Assembly (NCBI GenBank): GCA_036405515.1
Contig: DASWXM010000001.1
Span: 1-5,280, forward strand
Origin: JASLCR01 sp036405515
GTDB lineage: Bacteria > Patescibacteriota > Saccharimonadia > Saccharimonadales > Saccharimonadaceae
Length of the DNA stretch: 5,280 nt
Direction of reading: 5' to 3'
The translations under genes and the position numbers were made by a program. How positions within the stretch are numbered: the first letter of the stretch is position 1; every line of letters begins with the position of its first letter. Below, piece by piece: positions 1 to 5,280 of this stretch. Below the pieces are notes generated by a model, which was given only the letters and a program-made list of their open reading frames with translations, was not told the origin of the DNA and searched no databases.

Positions 1-786
1 GACGAGTCGAACTGTACCGTCGCTATAACGCACCACCATATCTGTTGCCGATCGAGGGTCAAAGGTCGCCTCAACAGGAACCACTTTTCCTATCGGCTGC
101 ACCGCAGTAGTCTTTTCGGGAGCATCAGTGTCGACTAATAGGAATTCGCGTTCTTTTCCGTATGTATGCTCCAATATAAGATGCCTGTCATTTCGGCTCC
201 ATTCCACGAAAGAATAGCTATGTTTTACACTTTTTTTGCCCTGCGCAACAACACCGGATGGTATCACTACTTGCTTTTCCATAATCTCATTCGCATCCGT
301 CAGTGGCGCAAGTATAATTGATGGCTTTGTAGTATCAGGAAGTAAAGCCATGTAGTTACCCGAAGCACGCACAAGCGTATCTGCGAGTACGGGGAATGAT
401 TTTACGGACGAAGTGGAGCGATTCGTTGGCACAAGTCGTGCCGAGTCAAGCCATAGCACCGTACCAGCACGGACGGTGATACTCTTCTGCCAAAGATCAT
501 AGCCTGGTCGTTCCATTTTAACGAGGTAATCTCCCGGGTAGAGAGTTATCTTACTACGGGTTGGATTAGCTAGCTGTGCGGCGCCAACCGTTACTTTTGC
601 GCCAGTAGGCTGTGATATGAACTGAACCAAGCCACCCTGTACGATCGTACCGTTATCGCGATTAAATCGATACCCAAGCATTAAAAAGATTAAAGAGATG
701 GTCAATGTAATAATGGCAAGTACCATGATCACGTAGCGTATTATGCGCCAGATCAATGCTTGACGCCGTTCGGCTTGTGTTTGCAT
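1..786 (-). CDS. PEGA-domain membrane-anchored protein, C-terminus beyond the window
   Basis: The ATG is at 786-784 and the frame stays open for 262 codons to the left edge, so the stop is not seen. Residues 1-17 are basic (RR, R, R), about 18-38 form one hydrophobic helix (IMVLAIITLTISLIFLMLG), and the rest should lie outside the cell. Residues about 52-117 fit a PEGA domain: a small beta fold starting QFISQPTGAKVTVG, with the typical YPGDYLVKMERPGYDLWQ core and then a strand ending LDSARLVP. PEGA domains are surface or envelope modules of unknown precise role. From about residue 190 the pattern (YSFVEWSRNDRHLILEH, then a strand ending LLVDTD) resembles blades of a TolB/WD40-like propeller; this part is inferred. 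There are no cysteines in the visible part. No Shine-Dalgarno precedes the ATG; a -10 box sits 6 bases upstream instead. It is divergent from the DUF4367-like gene. The CDS is very likely real; its function is unknown. Confidence 0.9.
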   Translation of the reverse strand, partial: MQTQAERRQALIWRIIRYVIMVLAIITLTISLIFLMLGYRFNRDNGTIVQGGLVQFISQPTGAKVTVGAAQLANPTRSKITLYPGDYLVKMERPGYDLWQKSITVRAGTVLWLDSARLVPTNRSTSSVKSFPVLADTLVRASGNYMALLPDTTKPSIILAPLTDANEIMEKQVVIPSGVVAQGKKSVKHSYSFVEWSRNDRHLILEHTYGKEREFLLVDTDAPEKTTAVQPIGKVVPVEATFDPRSATDMVVRYSDGTVRLV

Positions 787-792
787 ACCACT

Positions 793-801
793 AGTATAGC
801 A
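793..801 (-). promoter_or_regulatory. Extended -10 promoter of the PEGA gene, likely leaderless
   Basis: On the minus strand the sequence reads TGCTATACT, an extended -10 (TGn plus TATACT at 798-793). Six bases separate it from the ATG, so a normal start point 7 bases after the hexamer falls on the A of the start codon. No recognisable -35 lies at 16-18 bases. The missing ribosome binding site agrees with a leaderless transcript. This is a sequence match only. Confidence 0.6.
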
Positions 802-840
802 CTCAGTACCGCAAGTGAGGCGACTGACGACAGAAAGTAC

Positions 841-870
841 TTGCCAAATTGTTGTGCTAATGATTATTAT
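841..870 (+). promoter_or_regulatory. Candidate promoter of the DUF4367-like gene
   Basis: TTGCCA at 841-846 and TATTAT at 865-870 are separated by 18 bases, an acceptable sigma-70-type arrangement. Transcription would start near 877, giving a 5' leader of roughly 28 bases that carries the strong ribosome binding site. The -10 is degenerate, and an overlapping TATAGA at 868-873 is an alternative. It is divergent from the PEGA promoter, with about 40 bases between the two elements. Confidence 0.4.
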
Positions 871-882
871 AGACAATAGACA
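869..882 (+). repeat. Tandem 7-base duplication ATAGACA x2
   Basis: Two perfect adjacent copies of ATAGACA (869-875 and 876-882) lie at the expected start of transcription of the DUF4367-like gene. Its role is unknown; two copies of a 7-mer may simply be a small slippage duplication or a chance match. Confidence 0.5.
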
Positions 883-890
883 AAGTTTCC

Positions 891-904
891 GGAGGGGAAA
901 GAGG
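891..904 (+). promoter_or_regulatory. Strong Shine-Dalgarno that fixes the start at 905
   Basis: GGAGG at 891-895 lies 9 bases before the ATG at 905, with a second purine-rich AGAGG at 900-904. This decides the start: the frame is open back to a GTG at 815, but nothing resembling a ribosome binding site precedes that GTG, and the extra 30 residues would overlap the promoter region. GGAGG is flanked by TTTCC (886-890) and GGAAA (896-900), so it could sit in the loop of a weak 5-bp hairpin. Confidence 0.75.
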
Positions 905-1852
905 ATGAACAAACAAAAGGTGATTATGATAAATGGCGCAGCATACGATGCACATACAGGCATGCGTCTATCGGAAGAATCAGTGCAGGATCAGGCCCGC
1001 ACTTCCGTACAGGCTCATGTATCGCACAAGAAGCAGGCACGCTCACAAACATTGACTCGCTCACACGTGACCTCACCGCACAAGAAAGCAAAGAGCTCTT
1101 TGCAATCGACTGCACAAGTAAAGCGCAGTCCTATGATTAGTAGATTCTCAACCTCTGATATTAAACCTCGTTCAGCGACAAAAAAAGCTCCAACGATCAA
1201 TGACGTTGCACCCACGCGTCATCCTATTCAGACCAAAGCTGAAGAGCGAAAGACTGGAAAGCAGATTACTGCAACCCAGGTGACAACTGACAGTCTTCAG
1301 TCACGACCGGCACAGGAAATCAAACAGCGCTCTATAGAGAAAGCTCTGCAAAACGCCAAGCCAGCAAAAAAAGAAAAGAAAACTTTTGCCAAGCGTTATC
1401 CTCGCTTAACAAGCATCTCAAGCGCCGTACTCGCAGTTGCATTACTCGGCGGCTATCTTACCTATCTCAATCTGCCAAGCATCTCGGTGCGTGTTGCAGC
1501 AGCACAGGCAGGAATTGCCGCAACTTATCCGTCATATCAACCATCGGGCTATAGTTTAAACGGACCAGTCGCTTACTCAAACGGACAGGTAACTATGAAG
1601 TTTGCCGCCAATGTTGGCCCACAAAAATTTACCGTCAATCAAACTAAAAGCAGCTGGGATTCTTCTGCACTTCTCGAAAACTATATCGAAGGACAGTCAG
1701 AGGGTGACTATCAAACACTAAGCGACAGTGGCCTAACTATTTATGCATATGACAATAATGCCGCTTGGGTAAATGGCGGTATCCTTCATACGATTGAAGG
1801 TGATGCACCACTTTCACCTGATCAAATTCGCCGCATCGCGACATCGATGTAA
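905..1852 (+). CDS. Single-pass membrane protein, basic cytoplasmic tail and external DUF4367-like domain
   Basis: The protein has 315 residues from the ATG behind the Shine-Dalgarno. Residues 1-20 form a compact motif (KQKVIMINGAAYDAHTGM) that looks conserved rather than random. Residues about 25-165 are low-complexity, rich in K, R, S, T and Q, and probably disordered; the stretch KPAKKEKKTFAKRYPR sits just before the membrane. About 168-190 is one transmembrane helix (RLTSISSAVLAVALLGGYL), and the positive charge before it predicts N-in, C-out. Residues about 191-315 resemble DUF4367 (related to the RseB/MucB and LolA-like fold): YPSYQPSGYSLNGPV, strands ending KFTVNQTKSSW, then AAWVNGGILHTIEGDAPLSPDQI with a helix to the end. 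That family often belongs to anti-sigma or envelope-sensing proteins, but no sigma-factor gene is adjacent, so such a role is speculative. The protein has no cysteine. The stop codon lies 2 bases before the gltX promoter, and no terminator separates them. The gene is real; the domain assignment is moderately sure. Confidence 0.88.
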   Translation: MNKQKVIMINGAAYDAHTGMRLSEESVQDQARTSVQAHVSHKKQARSQTLTRSHVTSPHKKAKSSLQSTAQVKRSPMISRFSTSDIKPRSATKKAPTINDVAPTRHPIQTKAEERKTGKQITATQVTTDSLQSRPAQEIKQRSIEKALQNAKPAKKEKKTFAKRYPRLTSISSAVLAVALLGGYLTYLNLPSISVRVAAAQAGIAATYPSYQPSGYSLNGPVAYSNGQVTMKFAANVGPQKFTVNQTKSSWDSSALLENYIEGQSEGDYQTLSDSGLTIYAYDNNAAWVNGGILHTIEGDAPLSPDQIRRIATSM

Positions 1853-1854
1853 TC

Positions 1855-1863
1855 TGTTATAAT
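1855..1863 (+). promoter_or_regulatory. Extended -10 promoter of gltX, nearly leaderless
   Basis: TGTTATAAT is a perfect extended -10 (TATAAT at 1858-1863 with TGn before it), starting 2 bases after the previous gene's stop codon. Eight bases separate it from the gltX ATG at 1872, so transcription should begin at about 1870-1872. There is no clear -35 and no Shine-Dalgarno, since the 8 bases read AGAGCTCG. Readthrough from the upstream gene could add a longer transcript. Confidence 0.65.
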
Positions 1864-1871
1864 AGAGCTCG

Positions 1872-3305
1872 ATGACTATTCGTACTCGTTTTGCTCCAAG
1901 TCCTACTGGATATATTCACGTAGGCAATGTCCGAGCTGCACTTTTCCCATGGCTACTCGCACGGCAGCAGGGTGGTGATTTTATTCTACGCATAGAAGAT
2001 ACTGACCAAGCACGGTTTGTTGAGGGTGCTACCGACCTTATTCTTGATACGCTTGAATGGCTAGGGCTCGACTGGGATGAGGGTCCAAGAAAAGGTGGGG
2101 AATACGGACCATATTTCCAGACCGAACGTCGCGACACCTACGCTAACTGGGCTCAAAAACTTGTTGATAAAGGCCTCGCATACGCCGATCCATATACACC
2201 TGAGGAAGTTCAAGGCTTTCGTGAAGAGGCAAAGGCGCTTAAAAAACCTTTCCTCTACCGTGACCATCGCCCGGAAAATCCACCGACATGGGATGGTACA
2301 CAGCCACTTCGATTTAAGGTCACCGATATCAAGCGCTACACTTGGAACGATCCCGTAATGGGCCAACTTTCCGCAGGCGAGGAAGTGCTTGACGACTTCA
2401 TTCTCATCAAGGCCGATGGACTGCCGACTTACAATTTTGCGCACATTATCGATGATTACGAGATGAAGATCACACACGTCATTCGTGGACTCGAATACAT
2501 ATCAAGTATTCCACGCTATTTGTCACTTTATGAAGCGCTTGAAATCGAACCACCAGTACTAGCATGTCTACCGCACATCATGGCGCCCGATGGCAAAAAA
2601 AAGCTTGGCAAACGCGATGGCGCGAAAAGCGTAACAGATTATCATACTGATGGTATTTTGCCAGAGGCGATGCTTAACTTCCTAGCCAGCATGGGCTGGA
2701 ACGATGGTACTGAACAAGAGATTTTTAGTCGCGAAGAACTGATAGAAAAATTCAGCCTCGATAGGGTACAGAGAAGCGGTGCGCGCTTCGATGAGCAACG
2801 GCTTCTCTGGATGAACGGTCAATGGATCCGTCGCTTAAGTATCGATGACCTTTATGATCGTGTTGAAAAATACTGGCCTCTTGTCGCCCGTGATGCTGAT
2901 ACGGATTACAAGAAACAAGTACTCACCTTAGTTCAGGAACGCCTAAAAACACTTGCCGAACTACCACTAATGACGGCCTACTTCTTTGAAGAACCACATC
3001 AAAATCTTGAGCTTATAACCGGTAACAAACAGTTGAAAAAACTCGACAACAAAGAGCAGACTGGGCTCCTACAGGCAGCCCATGATGAGCTAAGCAAACT
3101 CACTGATTGGAGCCCAGATGCTATCCAAAGTTGCCTAAATCAGCTTTTAGAAATCACTGGTCAAAAACCCGGCATTCTCTTTAGTTTGGTACGTATCGCC
3201 ACCACCTGGGCGCCGTTCAGTCCTCAGCTCAATGACACACTCGCACTGCTTAGTAAAGAAAAGACGCTATCTAGACTTCAAGTAAGTATTGATTTTCTTG
3301 CATAA
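1872..3305 (+). CDS. gltX: Glutamyl-tRNA synthetase (GluRS)
   Basis: This cytoplasmic class I aminoacyl-tRNA synthetase joins glutamate to tRNA(Glu) using ATP. The 477 residues match the usual bacterial length, and it is complete. The N-terminal Rossmann fold begins TRFAPSPTGYIHVGNVRAAL, with the HIGH-type motif HVGN at 16-19, followed by LRIEDTD. The domain around H202-Y209 (HVIRGLEY) is typical, and the KMSKS-type loop is KLGKR at 244-248, a usual GluRS variant. From about 310 on comes the all-helical anticodon-binding part. The segment about 100-135 (YADPYTPEEV to RPENPPTW) lacks the zinc-binding cysteines seen in some GluRS, such as that of E. coli. Whether it also charges tRNA(Gln), as in bacteria relying on GatCAB, cannot be read here. 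Promoter TGTTATAAT ends 8 bases before the ATG, so the start is well fixed although no ribosome binding site exists. The stop is TAA. Confidence 0.98.
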   Translation: MTIRTRFAPSPTGYIHVGNVRAALFPWLLARQQGGDFILRIEDTDQARFVEGATDLILDTLEWLGLDWDEGPRKGGEYGPYFQTERRDTYANWAQKLVDKGLAYADPYTPEEVQGFREEAKALKKPFLYRDHRPENPPTWDGTQPLRFKVTDIKRYTWNDPVMGQLSAGEEVLDDFILIKADGLPTYNFAHIIDDYEMKITHVIRGLEYISSIPRYLSLYEALEIEPPVLACLPHIMAPDGKKKLGKRDGAKSVTDYHTDGILPEAMLNFLASMGWNDGTEQEIFSREELIEKFSLDRVQRSGARFDEQRLLWMNGQWIRRLSIDDLYDRVEKYWPLVARDADTDYKKQVLTLVQERLKTLAELPLMTAYFFEEPHQNLELITGNKQLKKLDNKEQTGLLQAAHDELSKLTDWSPDAIQSCLNQLLEITGQKPGILFSLVRIATTWAPFSPQLNDTLALLSKEKTLSRLQVSIDFLA

Positions 3306-3402
3306 GCTCATTTTCATCCATCTCCTCATGCTAGACCGCTCCGCCGTGTAGCACTTCATCGCTCGGAAAAACGTGTGAGCACGCTGTTCGCTCGCTTACT
3401 CA
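3306..3402. other. Spacer between gltX and the DUF3048 gene, no gene seen
   Basis: I see no convincing coding region here. The 9-base sequence CTCATGCTA occurs at 3325-3333 and again at 3399-3407, where it runs into the promoter of the next gene. CGTG-TGAG-CACG near 3372-3383 can form a 4-bp hairpin that is followed by five T only on the minus strand; on the plus strand there is no T run, so no clear gltX terminator exists. Confidence 0.4.
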
Positions 3403-3411
3403 TGCTATAAT
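3403..3411 (+). promoter_or_regulatory. Extended -10 promoter of the DUF3048 gene, likely leaderless
   Basis: TGCTATAAT is a perfect extended -10 (TATAAT at 3406-3411). Seven bases lie between it and the GTG at 3419, so transcription should begin at about 3418-3419, at the start codon itself. There is no good -35 and no Shine-Dalgarno. It probably drives both the DUF3048 gene and the overlapping sensor gene. Confidence 0.65.
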
Positions 3412-3418
3412 ATCGCTA

Positions 3419-4513
3419 GTGCTTATGGACAATGACATCCCTCGTCACAATAAATTTACTCGAGCAATTATCGCAACGCGGGCGTTTATTAATCGTCATC
3501 GTATAGCGACGCTTCTTATCAGCGGATCTTTGGCTATTGCCGTTGTCGGTAATCTAGCAATGGCACTTATTGGCGAGCCTCTGCCGCAAGTCATTCACGA
3601 TATTGTCATAAAAAAGAAAGAAGTTTATTATGCACCACTAACTGGTCTAAAAGTTAGTGATAAGTCTGACGCCACAAAGCCAGTCACCGCCATCATAATA
3701 GAAAATAGTCCTGACGCTCGGCCACAATCCGGTATCAAACAGGCCGAGATCGTGTATGAAGCAATAGCCGAGGGAGGGATCACTCGCTTCATGGCACTTT
3801 ACCAGCAAAATAAACCAAATCTAATCGGTCCAGTTCGGAGTATTCGCCCTTACTATGTCGATTGGTATGCTCCGTATGACGCAAGTATGGCCCATGTAGG
3901 TGGAAGCGCAAAAGCATTAAAGATGATACGAAGCGGCGATTATCGCGATCTCGACCAGTTCTTTAATGACTCTACTTACTGGCGCGCCACCGACCGTTAT
4001 GCACCACACAATGTCTACACAAATTTTAAACGACTCGACAAACTCAATAAAGCGAAAAAATACACCTCGTCTCAACCGAAAGTATTTGAGCGAACCGATG
4101 AAGAGCCAGCAAAAAAGCCTAATACAAAACGCATCTCCATCCATATCTCAAGTCCGCTCTTTGATAGCTCATATTCCTATGACGCAGGACACAATCGTTA
4201 TATTCGTTCACAAGCGGGAGCTCAACACAAAGATCGCGAAAAGGGCGTGATTACCCCCAAAGTAGTCATCGTCTTAAAAGTTGATGAAGAGACAGTCATA
4301 GAAGAGACTGCCCGTCAGTCAATCAAAACAATAGGTAAAGGGGATGCGGTAATTTTCCAAAACGGCACCGCGATAAAAGCTACTTGGCAGCGTAGTAGCC
4401 GAATTGATCAGCTCAAGTTTATCGACAAAGCTGGTGAGGAAATTAAACTTGCACGTGGACAAACATGGATTACTGCGATCGACAAGAGTGAAGGTAGCGT
4501 GACATGGAAGTAG
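3419..4513 (+). CDS. DUF3048 (YerB-like) membrane-anchored protein
   Basis: The protein has 364 residues from the GTG at 3419; the in-frame ATG at 3425 is an alternative start two codons later. Residues 1-28 are basic, 29-51 form one transmembrane helix (IATLLISGSLAIAVVGNLAMALI), and the remainder should be outside. No lipobox cysteine is present, unlike Bacillus YerB, which is a lipoprotein, so the anchor here is a helix. The DUF3048 N-terminal signature is clear: PLTGLKVSD at 73-81, then IENSPDARPQSG (94-105), VYEAIAEGGITRFMALY (112-128) and GPVRSIRPYYVDW (137-149). A lysine-rich linker around 215-235 precedes the C-terminal DUF3048 part (about 240-364), which includes FQNGTAIKATWQR and ends with a GQTWITAI strand. 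The molecular role of this family is not known. Its 3' end overlaps the following sensor gene by 10 bases, which suggests translational coupling. Family assignment is confident; function unknown. Confidence 0.93.
   Translation: MLMDNDIPRHNKFTRAIIATRAFINRHRIATLLISGSLAIAVVGNLAMALIGEPLPQVIHDIVIKKKEVYYAPLTGLKVSDKSDATKPVTAIIIENSPDARPQSGIKQAEIVYEAIAEGGITRFMALYQQNKPNLIGPVRSIRPYYVDWYAPYDASMAHVGGSAKALKMIRSGDYRDLDQFFNDSTYWRATDRYAPHNVYTNFKRLDKLNKAKKYTSSQPKVFERTDEEPAKKPNTKRISIHISSPLFDSSYSYDAGHNRYIRSQAGAQHKDREKGVITPKVVIVLKVDEETVIEETARQSIKTIGKGDAVIFQNGTAIKATWQRSSRIDQLKFIDKAGEEIKLARGQTWITAIDKSEGSVTWK
4491..4494 (+). promoter_or_regulatory. Weak Shine-Dalgarno for the sensor gene, inside the upstream gene
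   Basis: AAGG lies 9 bases before the ATG at 4504, within the last codons of the DUF3048 gene. In this frame a TAG at 4495-4497 blocks any longer reading, so 4504 is the first possible ATG. The 10-base overlap suggests that ribosomes finishing the upstream gene help start this one. Confidence 0.45.
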
Positions 4514-5280
4514 CCAAGACTGCCGAAGAGGTAAAGCAATACTGGCCAAAGTACAAACGCCGGGCCTGGGGAACGCTCTTGATGGGTCAACTCATCATTA
4601 TCCTTACTCTCGTTGTAGCTGCAACATATTTCGGTCTATTAAAATACCAGGATGTCGTAGAGTATGTCGCTTTGGCTGCCATTACCCTTGTCATTATTGG
4701 AGTGAATGCGATAGTATTTACGATTATCATCCAGCCTCTCTCTGTTTTAAGCAATGCAATTACCCATGTAGCGGGTGAAAAAAACGGTCAACCACTCCCA
4801 AATCCAAATGAAAAAACGGCTGTCCGTTCAGGACTTCGTCCTCTGCTACAGACAATCTATCATCTAAGTAGTAGTCAAATACGCACTTCGGAAAAAGGAA
4901 AAACTCAAGCACAAGCAGAGGTGAGTAACACCGACTTCTCAGCATTTAGCGATAGCGCTGTTGGTATTGCCATACTTGATACATCAGGCAAGGTTCTTTT
5001 TCATAACAAAACCGTCCCAGTACACTCTAATACGGAAGGTGGGAAGTACTTGCAATTGGAGTTTTATACTGATGAGTCAATCGAAAGTTGGCTTCAGCAA
5101 TGCGAAAGCAATACTGTGCGAGCTGATAAGACCTGGGTACGTGTCGCGTCAAAACCTGCAGGCCAAGCCGATCGTAAGCTATACGATATTATTGCTTCAT
5201 ACAGGAAGGGAAGTGAGACACCGCTTATTGCATTTTTTATTGAGCGAACCGATGAATATTCACCCGAAGAAGAGGACCTA
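4504..5280 (+). CDS. Two-helix PAS-domain sensor, likely histidine kinase, C-terminus beyond the window
   Basis: The frame is open for 259 codons from the ATG at 4504 to the right edge. Residues 1-22 are basic and amphipathic. Helix 1 is about 24-46 and helix 2 about 54-76, separated by only about 7 residues, so there is no external sensor domain. Immediately after, QPLSVLSNAITHVAGE (77-92) resembles the start of a HAMP linker. Residues about 105-140 may form a helix or coiled coil. From about 144 a PAS-like domain begins, with FSDSAVGIAILDTSGKVLFHN (148-168) as its core. The visible part ends in an acidic stretch (RTDEYSPEEEDL), where a catalytic domain would follow. Helix-helix-HAMP-PAS is the usual front end of a sensor histidine kinase, but a GdpP-type phosphodiesterase or a diguanylate cyclase is possible, since no H-box, GGDEF or DHH motif lies within the window. 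It is co-directional with the DUF3048 gene and overlaps it. Confidence 0.85.
   Translation, partial: MEVAKTAEEVKQYWPKYKRRAWGTLLMGQLIIILTLVVAATYFGLLKYQDVVEYVALAAITLVIIGVNAIVFTIIIQPLSVLSNAITHVAGEKNGQPLPNPNEKTAVRSGLRPLLQTIYHLSSSQIRTSEKGKTQAQAEVSNTDFSAFSDSAVGIAILDTSGKVLFHNKTVPVHSNTEGGKYLQLEFYTDESIESWLQQCESNTVRADKTWVRVASKPAGQADRKLYDIIASYRKGSETPLIAFFIERTDEYSPEEEDL

Noticed and set aside
815..904. 30-codon N-terminal extension of the DUF4367-like protein starting at GTG 815
   Set aside because: No ribosome binding site precedes the GTG, the extension covers the likely promoter, and a strong GGAGG is correctly placed before the ATG at 905.
2077..2358. 93-codon open frame on the plus strand inside gltX
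   Set aside because: It is an out-of-frame shadow of gltX without a start signal of its own or a recognisable protein pattern.
2061..2477. 138-codon open frame on the minus strand inside gltX
   Set aside because: It lies wholly within a clear GluRS gene, its translation has no recognisable domain pattern, and it looks like a shadow of the coding strand.
3252..3325. Small minus-strand ORF starting MKMSLCKK behind an AGGAG, antisense to the gltX 3' end
   Set aside because: It has only about 16 codons, no promoter is visible, and most of it overlaps the end of gltX; chance is the simpler explanation.
3367..3383. Intrinsic terminator on the minus strand (CGTG-CTCA-CACG followed by TTTTT)
   Set aside because: The stem is only 4 bp, and no minus-strand gene lies upstream that would need it.
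3966..4250. 94-codon open frame on the plus strand inside the DUF3048 gene
   Set aside because: It is out of frame with a well-supported DUF3048 coding region, and nothing in its translation suggests a real protein.
1..5280. CRISPR array, tRNA, rRNA, insertion sequence, integrase or toxin-antitoxin pair
   Set aside because: I looked for regular repeats, cloverleaf-like segments, terminal inverted repeats and small paired ORFs, and saw none. The window is almost fully explained by five genes.

Overview
The window reads as an ordinary chromosomal stretch of a small-genome bacterium. The likeliest host is a Candidate Phyla Radiation member, probably Saccharibacteria (TM7). That placement is an inference from three things: the family combination (a PEGA-domain membrane protein, a DUF4367-like anchored protein, a YerB/DUF3048 protein without a lipobox), a by-eye mid-range base composition, and start codons placed immediately behind -10 boxes. 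No in-frame TGA is needed to read any gene, so nothing points to the UGA recoding of Gracilibacteria or Absconditabacteria. A 16S gene or a protein-tree placement would settle the taxonomy.

Layout. Bases 1-786 (minus strand) hold the N-terminal 262 codons of a membrane-anchored PEGA-domain protein that runs off the left edge. A 118-base divergent intergenic region (787-904) carries promoters in both directions. Bases 905-1852 (plus) encode a single-pass protein with a long basic cytoplasmic tail and a small external DUF4367-like domain. Directly after its stop codon lies a -10 box, then gltX (1872-3305), a complete glutamyl-tRNA synthetase. A 113-base spacer ends in another extended -10, followed by a DUF3048 (YerB-like) membrane-anchored protein (3419-4513). 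Its last 10 bases overlap the start of a two-helix, PAS-containing sensor protein (4504 to the right edge, incomplete), probably a sensor histidine kinase.

How it fits together. Apart from gltX, every gene encodes a membrane protein. Three are single-pass proteins with external domains (PEGA, DUF4367-like, DUF3048), and one is a signalling protein with almost no external loop. This looks like a cell-envelope and signalling neighbourhood around one housekeeping gene. The DUF3048 and sensor genes almost certainly share a transcript; the others have their own promoters. The most notable pattern is that three of the five genes have a TGnTATAMT element 6-8 bases before the start codon, which implies leaderless or nearly leaderless mRNAs, while the DUF4367-like gene has a classic strong Shine-Dalgarno. 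I found no mobile element, CRISPR array, tRNA, rRNA or convincing intrinsic terminator, and nothing that amounts to a new defence or mobile system.
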